From the NCBI GenBank assembly GCA_025201345.1, contig JAIXMG010000039.1, positions 244,061-308,060 of the forward strand: DNA of 64,000 nucleotides. The letters are read 5' to 3'. Under the pieces are notes generated by a model. It searched no databases. It saw only the letters and a program-made list of their open reading frames with translations, and was not told the origin of the DNA. Shown piece by piece: positions 10,628-22,714 of this stretch. How positions within the stretch are numbered: the stretch's first letter is position 1; every line of letters begins with the position of its first letter. The position numbers were made by a program, and so were the translations under genes. The stretch comes from Thamnidium elegans. Its lineage: Eukaryota > Mucoromycota > Mucoromycetes > Mucorales > Mucoraceae.

Positions 10628-11830
10628 TTAATCAATATGGGATTGGTCCAAAGGAAATACGATACTGCCATAATCACAACTATCAATCATTATTTGCTTT
10701 GCTTTTGAAGTACAATTCGAAGGAGGTATAGTAGACTTTTTAATCAAGTCTTGTCGAATTAATCGTAAACCAGTTTCAGGTACCAGTACTTGCTGAATGA
10801 ATTCTAATGGTAATTGTTGAGATACGAGATGGTCTTTTATATAACCAGTCTTCAAGTACATGTCTGATAATGCTTGTATTATTATTGCAGATCCTTTAGG
10901 GCCATAATATCCAGGTAAAGACCAATGAAATCTTTGAATAATGCTCATTGTACTTCTTGCTTGTGTTACACCTTGTTCTTTATATGCATCGTCTGCAATA
11001 TTTCTATAATCGCTTTGAATCACATCACTTATAATATCTTCTAATTCTTTTCTGAATTTGCTTATACGTTGTGGAATTAAATTAAAGTCTATTTTAGCAG
11101 GATACCCTTTAACGAATCCATCAGGTTTAACAACTAATTCCTTGTAATGTAATTGACAGAATTCATCTTTTTCCGCAGCTGATATATATCTTGTTTTAAT
11201 CATATTAAACTCATCTTCTTTATCCATTAATTTCATTTCTGCTTCTCTATGATTTTTATCTTTTAATTCAATCGCTTCCAATGCTTTTGAAATACTAGTA
11301 CGCATAGGAAACAATATCTCTGAACAATATGGACACTTGACTTTATCCTTGTTATTGCTTTCTTGCTTTTTGCTAGCATGTAATGATTTCAAAATAGTTT
11401 GCTTTTCCAGATTAATAGAGTTGACGTTCTTTTTAGGTAAATTAAGTTTAGGTGTCATCACTAGTCTTGGTGGGCTACGAAAATCATCCATATCATTATC
11501 TATAGTTGTTGTAGCTACTGTTACTACTGCAAAAGGATTTTTGTCTTTCTTTATTACAGGTTTACTTGTATTTTTAACAGGTATTTTTAATTTTTTTGTA
11601 GATTGTTTAAAGTCGTCGTCATCTTTACTGTCACTTCCACTTTCACTTTCATCGTCTTCTTCTGAATCTGGTCGAATCAAACGTTTTTTCTTTTTAGGTG
11701 CGAAAAAGGAAGCTTGTGGTTTGACAGGCTGACTTCTCGCCATGGCAGAATTAGAAGGGTATCGATCGCGGTTAGAATGTCTTTGGTCTTTTCCTTGCGT
11801 ACGTCTTTCCATACTAAAGAAGCAATCCAT
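10628..11830 (-). CDS. RTC4: RTC4-like domain protein
   Basis: A single exon of about 400 residues on the minus strand. The N-terminal third is disordered, with a basic patch (PKKKKRL) and an acidic serine-rich stretch. CPYC near residue 165 resembles half of a zinc site. The C-terminal half carries the RTC4-like fold: EFCQLHYKELVV, GYPAKIDFNLIPQRI and LPGYYGPKGSAII. In yeast Rtc4 is linked genetically to telomere capping; its biochemical role is unknown. The start at 11830 is the first ATG of the frame; ATG codons at 11812 and 11743 are also possible. It is divergently arranged with the next gene, sharing about 190 bp. Confidence 0.8.
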   Translation of the reverse strand: MDCFFSMERRTQGKDQRHSNRDRYPSNSAMARSQPVKPQASFFAPKKKKRLIRPDSEEDDESESGSDSKDDDDFKQSTKKLKIPVKNTSKPVIKKDKNPFAVVTVATTTIDNDMDDFRSPPRLVMTPKLNLPKKNVNSINLEKQTILKSLHASKKQESNNKDKVKCPYCSEILFPMRTSISKALEAIELKDKNHREAEMKLMDKEDEFNMIKTRYISAAEKDEFCQLHYKELVVKPDGFVKGYPAKIDFNLIPQRISKFRKELEDIISDVIQSDYRNIADDAYKEQGVTQARSTMSIIQRFHWSLPGYYGPKGSAIIIQALSDMYLKTGYIKDHLVSQQLPLEFIQQVLVPETGLRLIRQDLIKKSTIPPSNCTSKAKQIMIDSCDYGSIVFPLDQSHID

Positions 11831-12020
11831 TGCCAAAATATGAATATATTAGATATATAAAATATATGTATACACAAATAAATAAAAAAGGGAAAAAAGA
11901 ACCTATTCACACAAACACAGATAAATATATATACACATACAAAAAATAAGCCACATGAGGGGTTACAAAATACAATTGAGTTTTCTTACCTTTCTTTCGT
12001 TCCCTTTATATATTATTATT

Positions 12021-13109
12021 ATGAAACCAGATACCATAGAAGACGATAACGACGACATACCTATTATTTTTACCCAAAAACCAGATACCAAAGATGAAGC
12101 TATAGCTTATGATAAACCTAATACATATGACGAAGACCAAGATTATAAACGACCAAGTTTACCACAAGAAGTATTGGATGACTTGATTGTAAGAGCAGAG
12201 TTTATTGATGGTAAAAGAGCACCCATTAAAACTAATGATGATGATGATACGAGTTCCAAGTTCACTAGTAGTTTATTATCCCATATACCTTCTTCTACTA
12301 CGGGCTTAACTTCTTCTCCTCCTATTTCACTAAGTCCCAGTGTGTCTACTGTCAGTAGTAATAGTAATAGTAGTACTATTAGTACAGCTACTACCCGTTT
12401 AGCGTTATTAAAGATACTAAAGTCAAAACCAATGGAAGATTTGATTGCGTTTGATTTACGTAAATATTCTTTTACAAGACCTCACGAACATGATGTTTAT
12501 ATCAAGGGAACTAAAGAACAAGTATATAAAAAGGTGCAACCTCATTCTTATTCTTGGGGGTTTCAAAATATATTATACAAGGTAACAGATGGAAAGATAA
12601 AAGTAGCGGAAGCAAGAAGAAAAGCCTTTAAAAAAGAGATTACAGTAGAATGGGGAGATTTCCCTATATTAGTTGGACCAGAAACATTTAATGATGAAAA
12701 TGATGATGATACCAGTAGTGTTGTATCCACAGTAACAAATACTAAATCAAATCAATTATATAACAAGACAAATTCGCATTTACTATTCACTTATGAAACT
12801 GAATTCGAAGGCTTTAAAATACGTTGGAAAAGAGCTAGTTTGTTATCGCATGATATGATTTGTGAAGTCAGGTTGGAACAAAAGAAGAAGTGGCATGTCA
12901 TTGCTGAATTCGATAGTCATCGTATGGGTTACTTTGTCCATCTTGGTGAAGTCATTATCGATAAAAATGCTTTAAAGTTAGTAGACCGTACTGATCATTT
13001 TGAAGCTCATATCATTATTACCTGTTGTACATTGATTGATCTAATGAGAGAAGTAGTAGAAAAGGCTGTTGGTTTAAGTAAAGGCGGTGTAGTTGGTAGT
13101 GATAAATAA
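12021..13109 (+). CDS. Uncharacterised protein, 362 residues
   Basis: Single-exon gene that I do not recognise. The N-terminal third is acidic and low-complexity (Asp-rich, then Ser/Thr-rich about 90-125). A folded-looking core follows with KYSFTRPHEHDVYIKG, HSYSWGFQNILYKV, FEGFKIRWKRAS and HVIAEFDSHRMGYFVHLG, a beta-rich pattern with many aromatic residues. The frame is open upstream to an ATG at 11955, which would add a 22-residue hydrophobic leader. I prefer 12021 because the upstream stretch is pyrimidine-rich and promoter-like. Function is unknown; a tubby- or LURP-like beta fold is a guess. Confidence 0.65.
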   Translation: MKPDTIEDDNDDIPIIFTQKPDTKDEAIAYDKPNTYDEDQDYKRPSLPQEVLDDLIVRAEFIDGKRAPIKTNDDDDTSSKFTSSLLSHIPSSTTGLTSSPPISLSPSVSTVSSNSNSSTISTATTRLALLKILKSKPMEDLIAFDLRKYSFTRPHEHDVYIKGTKEQVYKKVQPHSYSWGFQNILYKVTDGKIKVAEARRKAFKKEITVEWGDFPILVGPETFNDENDDDTSSVVSTVTNTKSNQLYNKTNSHLLFTYETEFEGFKIRWKRASLLSHDMICEVRLEQKKKWHVIAEFDSHRMGYFVHLGEVIIDKNALKLVDRTDHFEAHIIITCCTLIDLMREVVEKAVGLSKGGVVGSDK

Positions 13110-13176
13110 AGCGTCACATGATTAGCATACATATAAAAACTCTTTTTTTTCTGCCCCTTTCTTTTTACATTTCATT

Positions 13177-14338
13177 ATGGATATTAAATATTGGAGAAAA
13201 TTATTCACTTGGACAGGTATATCCTCTCCAATTGTAAAAGAAGAGAGAAAAATAGTGTCAAAACCAATAAAAGTACCTTGGCATACATGCCCCAAAGCAT
13301 GGGCTTTCATATTTGTTTCTAATCAATCATACTGGTATTTAAAGAGACGTTCTTTTTCAAGAAAAGGGTATTTGATAGGCAGTGATAGCTCATGCGATAT
13401 AAAGTAAGATTCTTTTTATTTTTAAATACGTATTAATATAACTACTATTTTAGAGTATCTGATCCACGTATACAACCTAGACATTGCTTAATATACTCTG
13501 TAAGTATATTTTTTTATTATTATAAGCATGTATTTAAATTGATTTTTATAGGAGAACTACAGGGAAATAAACAATGAATATTCAATTAGAGTATATTTAA
13601 AAGACCTCAGGTATACATAGTATATTATACTGTATGTATATTTTCATGCAGACCCATTGAATTTATTGTTTTTATAACAGCGATTCTCAATGTCCTACTT
13701 TAATATCCGTCAAAGGTCAAATAGTTAAAAAAAACGCAAAACAACCTATTCGGCTTTTACCAAATGATTTGATTCATTTTTTATGCCCTAAAAACTCTAA
13801 AGAAAATTCAAAAGTGTTTGGTATATATGTATATTTTTTATAAACTTATTTATTCTAATAAATTACTATAGGCTTTACAATTATGCTCTCACCAAATATG
13901 GTAGCAAAGGTAAATTATTTATTTAGCTGTCAATTGAAACATTTATTAATTAATAATCCCCTATATAACTAGAGTTTTAAAGAAGAATATAAACTAGGCC
14001 CTGTACTAGGACAAGGATATTATGCTACTGTCAACAAGGTATATCGAAATAAAAAGTATTTCGCTGTCAAGCAAATTCGCAAGGATAAATTTAAATATCA
14101 ACCCAAGGCGCTAGAACAATTTACTAGAGAAATTAGTATCCTCATGTCACTTGAGTATCACGTAAGTATTATAATCACTTTTATTTTACTCTTTTTTATC
14201 CTTATCTCTCTCTCTATATATATACTTTGTAGCCTGGTATTGTCGGTATTATTAATGTTTATGATGAAAGAGACGTCTTTCAAATTGTCATGGAATAGTA
14301 AGTATATATACAACATACCAATTATTTAAAAAAATACT

Positions 14339-14382
<44 letters not shown>

Positions 14383-14493
14383 TGTAAAAAAGTATTTGTG
14401 AAGGTAATTTACTGAGTTTTATCAACGATACTGGCAAACTAAGTGAAGAAAACACAAAAATTATCTTCAAACAAGTACTTTCTAGTGTCAAAG

Positions 14494-14524
<31 letters not shown>

Positions 14525-14810
14525 CTTAATTTGATCAAAAACTAACTTTTATATATAGTTTCTACATGATGTAGGCATTGTACATCGAGATTTAAAACCA
14601 GAGAACAGTAAGTAAAAAACACATCTTTTTATTTGTGCGTAACCATTATAATAGTTATGGTAGAAAGCAGAGAAAAACATAAAGTAAAGATTTGCGATTT
14701 TGGACTTGCCACACTTCATTGTAGTTTAGCAGAATTAACTACTGCTTGTGGTAGTAGAAATTATGGTATACTTTTTTACAAATAGTTTTCTAGTTGATGT
14801 TTTTTTTGTC

Positions 14811-14843
<33 letters not shown>

Positions 14844-15367
14844 GCGTAGTTGCTCCCGAAATCCTTAACTTGCCACAATATAGAACAAATACAAATACGT
14901 TGGATCCTAAAGAACCTACAGTATCCTATGGAAAGGAATGTGATTTATGGAGTCTGGGTGTCATTCTTTACGTTTGTCTTTCTAGAACATTTCCATTCAA
15001 TAGTAATAGTTATTATATTTTTACTCATTTAGTCAACTGTTACTTATGGGTATATATATTTATTAGTAAATGGTGATATATCAGAAAGAAATTACATACT
15101 TTCAGGTCAATTTGGCTTTGGTCATCATGTTTGGAAGAGCATATCAGTTGAAGGTATACTACTCTTTTGGATGAATAAAAAAAAATACGACTATTCATTA
15201 CTCTTTATTCAGCTAAAGACCTAATCAAATGTCTATTGAAAGTAGATACAAACGAACGTATCACTGCTAAAGATGCACTGGTAAAAAAAAGATATAAAAG
15301 CAATTTAATATTCCTTTTTTAATTGTTTATTTATATATAGAACCATCCTTGGATGATAGAAACGTAG
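13177..15367 (+). CDS. FHA-domain serine/threonine kinase, Rad53/Chk2-like
   Basis: A 452-residue kinase split over 14 exons: 13177-13403, 13454-13499, 13552-13610, 13681-13820, 13872-13909, 13973-14161, 14233-14297, 14393-14492, 14559-14607, 14655-14765, 14850-15002, 15067-15153, 15213-15280 and 15341-15367; the total is a multiple of three. The FHA domain (about residues 50-135) shows IGSDSSCDIKVSDPRIQPRH, a phosphothreonine-binding pattern. The kinase domain (about 175-450) shows LGQGYYATVNK, FAVKQI, VHRDLKPEN, CDFGLA and YVAPEI. One FHA plus one kinase domain is the layout of Chk2, Dun1 and Cds1, used in DNA-damage checkpoints or meiosis. The activation loop reads CGSRNYVAPE where relatives usually have GTP. 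No SQ/TQ cluster is evident. An intron contains a run of 35 A (14346-14380). Confidence 0.85.
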
Positions 15368-16828
15368 TATTACAATATATTATTTAAAAAAAAAGTTGTA
15401 ATACGTTATTTAGTTCTACTACATAAAATTAATATAGTTTATACAAAAAAGTAAGCGTGACCGAGTTGATTTTCCATAACGATTACAACGTATTTTTTTA
15501 TTTTCAGCTCCCATAAACCACACTTCTTATTTCCCATTTCTTTCAAACTTGGTTACGTATTTCTATACTTTAGTTATAATTTTATCTGCAAATTTCATCA
15601 CTCTATTTCTCTAGTCTTGTTGAGCAAAGCTAAGACATCTATATTTTTATTATTTTGTTGTTTTACTACCAATTTAAGGATTTATTGCGGATTCTTGGCA
15701 TACCTTTTTCGCAGAAAAAACAATTAGTTAAAGACCAGAAGATGCTTGGCAGGAATAGCGTACGCGGTATCTAGTTTTGTCCAGGCTTTTAACGTTATCC
15801 ACAATAAAAATAAAGCCCTTTGAGGCTCATAATATATATAAGCAATTTTATTTGTAAGAGTCCAGCTACGTTTTTTTTATTAAAAGCACAAAAATTGTTT
15901 TTTTGCGTAAAATATTTAGAAAATAAAAATAAAAATAAAAATCAAGTTAGAGTATTTTGGTGTATATAATAGGATAAATAAAGGATCAATTAGTCATAAA
16001 AACCAGAATAAATAATGCTGCTAAGATGTTAGATAATTTAACTTGTATTATATGTAACTGTTTAGAGATTTGTAAACTAAATGTTTGGCTTTACCGCGAC
16101 ATAACTATCAAACTTGTAAATTTTAGGGAGCAATAAAAGTTTTTTCTAGTGAATCTATCCTTCTACCGTTCCTATCGTAAAATATATCTCTGTATTAAAC
16201 AAAAAAAAAAAAGGAAAGTATCAGTTTCATATAAAAAGGATACACGATTTTACTTATTTACTTTATATAAATACATTGCACTGATTATTAAGATGGTTGC
16301 TGAAATAAAAAAGAAAGGTGTCATGTATCATATAAAGAACCTATAAACTATATTCTATTGGTAAAGTATCTATCATTATCTATGATAAACTGATCTCATA
16401 ATATGCTATTTTTCTTACTTTTTTTAAAGGTTTGTTAAACTCTTGCTCTACTAATACTCTGAATGGTGCTAAGGATGCTTTTATACTTTTTGGTGACAAC
16501 TAGTGCGGGCACCTTTTCAAGATGATACTACCCTTTGGTTATCTTATCTGAAGTATTGTTTTCACTCCGTTTATTATTCCTTTTACTTCAAAAACGAAAG
16601 TTACTTTTTTACCTTTAGATCAATTACTTTTATTTTTATTCTCAGATAGGTTACCCTGTCTCTTTATTTATTTTTATAATGATGTTTAGTTCTTTCTGAT
16701 TGTAGAAAATCGATTTATTTTATTATATTTGTTAACTAGAACAGAAACAACACATCTATTTAGAAACTTTATCCGTTACACATTATTTTACAAGATTCAA
16801 AAGATGTCGGTCAGGACATCTTTGAATA
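15368..16828. other. Intergenic, no gene recognised
   Basis: AT-rich sequence between the FHA kinase and the Tc1 element. Open frames are short and lysine/isoleucine-rich without conserved motifs. No RNA gene, repeat copy or promoter that I can support. Confidence 0.4.
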
Positions 16829-18173
16829 TACAGTGACGGTTAATGTATCTGAGAAGAATATAACTTTTTTATTTATTTTTTAACTTTTATTCCATCCATA
16901 TCATAGCGTAATAATTATGCCACTTTCGGAAATTACTAACACACCATCTAAGAAGTCTAACCTTCATCATGGAAAAAATACCGAGTACGATATGTTTACA
17001 AAAGGCCGCATTATTGGAAAATGGGAGTCAGATACCATAATTCCGGATATTGCGAGACAATTAAACATACCATATAGCTCTATTTATGGAATCATTCAAA
17101 AATGGAAAACTAAGGAGACTGTGGAGCCTGCTCCACGTTGTGGTGGCCCAAAAAAGTAAAGCCAATAAATTTAAGAGCTTTAGAAAGATATATCTGCCGT
17201 GAACCCTTCGCGACCTATGACCAAATATTGCAGCATTTGAACCTTGCAAGAATAGAAATATCTCGCTCCACTTTAAAGTCAAACCTTAAGGATATGGGCT
17301 ATAGGTCTTGTATACTTTCTCCGAAAACATTTTTAAGCAATGCCCATAAAAAAAGAAGATTGCAATGGGCCAGAGATAGGATAAATTGATCGTTGGAGGA
17401 CTGTAGACGTGTAATTTGGTCGGACGAGTCCCGATACTTAGTAAAAACAGGAATACAAGCTGATAGAATCATCAGAAAAGTTGGTCAGAGGTACGATGAT
17501 GATAAAGTTAAAAGAACAAGTAAATACGGAAAGGGATCCGTCATGATTTGGGGCTGTTTTTGGGCAGGTGGAGTCGGACTTCTGGTCATGTTGGATACTA
17601 ATGTTAATCAGGACGTTTACGTCCAATGTTTGAGTGACAACTTTCTTCCTTGGCTCGAGTAATTGACACAAAAAAAGAATAAATCCTTTATTTTTTTGAG
17701 AAGACGGTACTACCTGTCACATTGGTGAGTATGCAGTTTGGTATAAAAGAAGATGTTGTATTGAAAGGTTTGACTTTTGGTCGGCCCAAAGTCCTGATTT
17801 AAATCCGATTGAGCATGTCTGGTCTCATTTAGAAAAAAAGGCTTGCCAAAAGAAAGAATCAAGCTAAATAAATTGAGCAATTAAAGGTTTGTCAAGATGA
17901 ATGGAGAAAACTCGATCTTTCGTATCTAGAAGATTTGGTCGAAAGTATGTCTAGAAGATGTCAGGCTGTTATAGACGCGAAAGGGTCAAATACTCAATAT
18001 TGATTTTTTTTTTTTCTATTAAAATAATAAACACATTTTAAAGTAACAATATACGAGTTTTGGTAACCATAGAGCGCCCTTTTTCTAATACTTCTATGCC
18101 ATCAATTTTAAAGACTTAATTTCGGGAACTAAAATACCACAAAATCTTCTCTAATACATTAACTGTCACTGTA
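16829..18173 (+). mobile_element. Tc1/mariner element with terminal inverted repeats
   Basis: Ends 16829-16858 (TACAGTGACGGTTAATGTAT onward) and 18145-18173 (reverse-complement TACAGTGACAGTTAATGTAT) are inverted repeats of about 29 bp with a few mismatches, each beginning with the TA expected from mariner insertion. The unit is 1,345 bp, a normal size for a Tc1 element with one gene. Confidence 0.85.
16917..18003 (+). pseudogene. Tc1-family transposase, disrupted
   Basis: Remains of a Tc1-like DD34E transposase. The N-terminal helix-turn-helix region (IARQLNIPYSSIYGIIQKWK) is followed by a frame break in an A-run near 17150. Next come DMGYRSCILSPK and the first catalytic Asp in VIWSDESRY. 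An in-frame TGA at 17387-17389 stands where Trp is expected, and a TAA lies at 17660. In a further frame QSPDLNPIEHVWSHLEKK (about 17790-17840) carries the catalytic Glu. With at least two frame changes and two stops it cannot make full-length transposase. Confidence 0.85.
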
Positions 18174-18388
18174 CTTTTATAACAGCCTTACTGTTTATTT
18201 AACTTCTATCTCATTCTTCATTTTTATCAGCACTAAAAATAACTCAATTTGTAACATTATTTAATATTTGTTATAGAAGTATATTAGATATGTTTAGGTG
18301 TTGTTACAAATTGAGTTATTTGTAGTGGTAAATAAAATGAAGAATGAGATAGAAATTAAATAAACAGTAAAGCTGTTATATAAAAGTT
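18174..18388. repeat. Long imperfect inverted repeat next to the Tc1 right end
   Basis: Left arm 18174-18255 and right arm 18302-18388 are near-complementary over about 80 bp (for example ATCTCATTCTTCATTTT against AAAATGAAGAATGAGAT) around a loop of about 45 bp. The arms meet as CTCAATTTGTAACA ... TGTTACAAATTGAG, which looks like two copies of one repeat placed head to head. The left arm begins exactly where the Tc1 element ends. Confidence 0.75.
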
Positions 18389-20081
18389 CAAATAAAAGTT
18401 TTAGTGAGCACCAGGTTTTAAGTTGTCCAACTGTAAAAGAGATTATAAACTTAAAGGTTTATAATAAGGAAAAGTAAAATAAAAAGGGAAATACAATGAA
18501 TAATAAATATATTCAAGGGATCTTAAGTATAAAATAATAATATCCTAAAGGATTATATGATAAAAGTTTTTAAAGGTAAAAGTGAGATGAGTTTATTTAA
18601 GGTAAGAAAATATAATGATATTTATCTAAAGTAAATAAGTTCGGTAAGGATGTCCTTTGATATTTTATCAAAGAAACCTTGAAATATGATTTGAAGTATC
18701 CGTGAAATGTTTGAAGGATATTAATAAGATGATAAAAAGTTGTGCAATAATAAATGTTTCAGTTTTCATTCTAGAATAACTGACATCTGACGTTCTTACA
18801 TGTGTAATTGAAATAAAATTATATAAAGGGAGAAAAAATGACAGTACCTACATTGAAAATATGTAGTGTAGTATAAAAGGTAAAAGTAGTGGTAACAGTA
18901 CCTATATTAAATATATGTAGTACAATAAAAGATAAAGGACAAATGTAATAGTAACGTATAGAAAAGGGGTTTAAAGCGACGAAAACTGGTAGATAATTCA
19001 GGATAATAATAGTGTTACGAGCTGTGTTTTTCACACTCAACAAGGCACTTTTGTCACTGCTATTCTTGCCTCTACTTATCCTGTTATAACAATTATCCTT
19101 ATTTTTTCTCTATGTTACCTCTTTCTCTAAAAATCTGTTCTTGTACCTGAAACCTATACTGTTATACTTTCTACTTATATCTTCGCATATGTTACTCTTA
19201 TTATTTACTTTTATATTCACTCTGCATATTTCTATATTGCTGTTACTCTTATTATTTACTTTTATATTCTTTCTGCATATTTCTATAACACTATTTTTAA
19301 CATTTGACTATCTAGAACATAATGATAGCAATCAATTTTATATCAAAAACATTTATTCTAAATGTTTACCTTTTTGCCGATAATTCATGGTTACTTCAAT
19401 TTATATTTCATGGATACCTTGACAGGTATCGAAGGACGCTAATACCGAACCCTTTTAATATAAATACTCTTATTTTTTCCTACTTAAATAAAACTTATCT
19501 ATCTCTTACCTTATTTTCTGACTATAAAACTATTCTATTAGTTTAAGTATTCTGTTTAATAGATCCCTTGAATTATTTAAATTATACAATTCATTGCAAA
19601 GTTTTCCTATCTATCTTTTATTTTTCCTTTCTCGTATTATAAACCTTTTTATAATAATACACTACAGTTGGACAACTCAAAACCTGGTGCTCACTACATT
19701 TATTATTGAACTTTTCGTAAAATAATACTTTATAGTTTTTATTTTCTACCTCTTTATTTACAAGCCACTACAAATCTAACTTGTAACAGGAGTATGGAAA
19801 ATTCAGTGCGTAACAATGTAAAAGAGTGATTAAGATTTATTAAATATTATTTTTATTACAATTAAAGTAGTGTCAGAGTTATTTTAATAGGCAAGACTTT
19901 TAGTTGTAAATATATAGTGGTAAAAAGATGACCTTTTATTGAGTTTATATTTTAAAGTAATTTATATCTAAATTGAAATAGTACACAGCTTATTCTATTT
20001 TAGCAGTGACAGTAGTACAAAATTGAGAACCAATTTTGACTAAAAGATTACCCGACTTTTTCGTAAAAAGAATAAAATATA
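18389..20081. repeat. Degenerate repeat cluster, probable old retroelement remains
   Basis: No intact gene. The motif GAGCACCAGGTTTTAAGTTG occurs at 18407-18426; its relative lies inverted at 19663-19694, in direct orientation at 24629-24648 and inverted at 51602-51632. Segment 18647-18761 matches the reverse complement of 51331-51445 with few differences. Two local tandem duplications are visible: ACAGTACCTA...ATATGTAGT at about 18841 and 18896 (period about 55), and a 51-bp unit at 19191 and 19242. TGTTACAA/TGTTACGA starts suggest LTR ends, but the family is not identified. Confidence 0.55.
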
Positions 20082-20106
20082 TGCGGCTAAAGTGGATCGA
20101 ACACCT

Positions 20107-20138
<32 letters not shown>

Positions 20139-20154
20139 GCTGAGCTATACCCGC
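20082..20154 (-). tRNA. tRNA-Phe (GAA)
   Basis: Reading the minus strand, a 73-nt cloverleaf can be drawn. The anticodon arm TCAGA-CTGAAGA-TCTGA is perfect, with anticodon GAA. The D arm is GCTC...GAGC, and the T arm AGGTG-TTCGATC-CACTT has one G-U pair. The acceptor stem pairs GCGGGTA with TAGCCGC and has a single G-G mismatch at the fifth pair. There is no intron. A run of T follows on the transcribed strand within about 20 nt. The mismatch leaves some doubt about whether it is functional. Confidence 0.85.
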
Positions 20155-22627
20155 CTACATGTTTTGTTACATCTTATAAAATTATATAACAATTATTACA
20201 AAATTAAAACGTGACATCCACGTGGAACGTATATAATTGGCTAAAATGCTATTTTGAGATTATATCTTTTATTTTGCCTTGATGTTTTAATAAAAAATCT
20301 ACTTAGAATTATATTTTTGTAATTTGGTTTTGATACTATATTTTTGGAAGGAAGCATATTAGAATTTGAAAAGGACAACCATTTACATCAGGAATAATAT
20401 TACCACAGTCAACACTACTTAAATATAACTTTAATACTATTTATCGATACTTTTTACAAGTCTCAGGCATAGATAAATCAGGAACAATCAGCTATCAATT
20501 TCACAACTAACTACCGTAATTTATCAGTTTTTGTCGATCAAATGCCAAAAGATATAAGTGAAGATATGCTAGAATTCATCAAGAAATGGAATTCAAATTA
20601 AAGAATGAGATTTAGACCTGTAACACCTAACGCAAGTCGATGTAATGACCCAAGACCATTACATTGGTTCAGTTATTACGATAACAATTCTTAGGACATT
20701 AATCCATTACGACCTACTCTTATTTAATATTCGAATACCTTACTAATTTATTTAACCATTAATTCCCGACAACGTATAAACACCACACAACAGATATAAA
20801 TACCACTTCAGTGTTTTTATCTGTTTAATATCCATATTATTCTTTTTATACTTTTATTATTTTCTTTTAATAAACATATATTCTATTTGTTCTTGTTTTC
20901 TACCTCTGTAATTACCTTTACATTTTCTTTTGTAAGCCAAAGGTATTTATTTTGTTTAATTCGGATTAGATATACCATAATCTTATTTCTCAATGCTAAT
21001 TTAACTTTGTTTTCTTTTAAATTTATCTTACCATTACAGCCGATCTCCTAAAAAGAGACGAACAGGAGTTACAGAGTCTAAGCCTCGTGTAACATAAACA
21101 TATATATATATCTATTAATAATATAATAATAAAGATCATCTTTCTTTCTCTATCTTACTTTATACATAGTAATAAGTTCTATACTTCCTTATTATATATA
21201 TCTTATATAGATAGCAACTTATTACTATAAGACAAATATTATTCGTGGAATATCAATAATGTTGGCCTTGACATTTTTTGTTAAGTATTAGGGCCCAGGG
21301 GTTCGATTTAGCGACTTATTCAGCCTAATACAAGGTATACGATAAAAGACTTCTTCTTAAGAAGTATATTTAAATATTTGTAAAGAAGATAAAAGATAAT
21401 TATTTTATTAATTAATAATAAGATTGGTCATTTTTATACTTTATGTTTGTGATATTGACAGAGTAAATATCAAAAAAAGAAAAAAGTTTATCAGACTGAA
21501 AGAGATTATTGTTTTATTAAATTGAAAATAAGAGCCTTTTTATAGACTTTTAGAAAATAAATAAGATGGTCTCAGCATGACATGATTGTAAGTTAAAAAG
21601 TGCATATAGATACATAACCCTTTTATGGATGAGTACATGATATATACGAGCGATATATCTAACCTTTTGACTACTATTTAAAGTCTGTAATTACAACTTT
21701 ATTTGACAAGTACAGATTTACAGTGAATAAATCCGTACCTAGTTGATTTTCCTTATAAAAGATGTTTGTGATACTGTTACAGAAATAGCCTATTCAGAAT
21801 AGCACAATAATCATAAACGATTATTATTTATCAGAATCTGCCTCACTCAAATATTACTGCAAATATCTCGGCTCGATCATTTCCATAAAGGGTCATTTTT
21901 GTTATGTTTGTTATGAATACTAATAGTTATCCATAACTATTATTTTGTCATCATCTGATTCAACTGTCATTGAAACCTTATTTTTTTATATAAATAACCA
22001 CTCTTTCTTTTCAAATAATAAACATTATCTTTCTTTTTAAGGCTTTTATCAAACTTTATTTGACTCTTTAACAATATATCAGTACACTGATTATAGATTA
22101 ATCACAACAACAAATCTGGTTATAGAAAATGTATCATTGTATCACTTTTTAGCTGTTACACCATGCTTTTTTATACACATATTTATCATTCATTATGCCG
22201 TAGTACAAAGGGATCAAAGTAATATGTAGCTAACATTATATCTGTATATAATTATATTACTCTAATGTTACTTGGATACATCAATGTTTGAGACAAATAA
22301 ATAATAATGTAAACTAATCTTTAAATAGTTTAATTATAGATAAGCGGGATTTCTTATAAGGTCTTGTTTTTGGTACAGTTGGCAGTTTCTGAGAAGCCTG
22401 AGAATAAAAGAATATATCAATTTAACGATAATAATTCGGTTGAATTAAATTAAGGAAGAGACTAAACACCAAAACGATACACCTAAAGTATAAAATATAC
22501 AAACAGCAAACATTTCATCTAATATTATAATTACAACAAGTTACCAAGGAAACATAATAACTACGACATTCTTTTTCTTGATCCAGCTAACAAAAAGGCT
22601 CTGAAGGCGCTTAAACAATTATCCAGA
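20155..22627. other. Gene-free AT-rich stretch with repeat remains
   Basis: No supportable gene. Segment 21646-21738 matches the reverse complement of 25183-25277 (shared blocks ATATATCTAACCTTTTGA and TTTATTTGACAAGT), showing a dispersed repeat in inverted orientation. The rest shows nothing recognisable. Confidence 0.45.
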
Positions 22628-22665
22628 ACGTGATTTTCACGTGATTTTCACGTGACTTTCACGTG
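22628..22665. repeat. Tandem 11-bp repeat carrying CACGTG boxes
   Basis: Three and a half units of ACGTGATTTTC (third unit ACGTGACTTTC) give three perfect CACGTG palindromes at 22638, 22649 and 22660. CACGTG is the E-box bound by bHLH factors. There is no adjacent gene it obviously serves. It lies 49 bp from the 3' end of the solo LTR. Confidence 0.7.
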
Positions 22666-22714
22666 CCTAATGACGTTTTAAACTGGCCAATTATAAACAA
22701 GCTACGTATCACTT

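Noticed and set aside
11337..11732. 131-codon open frame on the plus strand
   Set aside because: Antisense to the disordered Ser/Asp/Lys region of the RTC4-like gene; low-complexity shadow.
14341..14380. 35-base A run as an assembly gap or poly-A insertion
   Set aside because: It lies in an intron with intact splice sites; similar shorter runs are common throughout the window.
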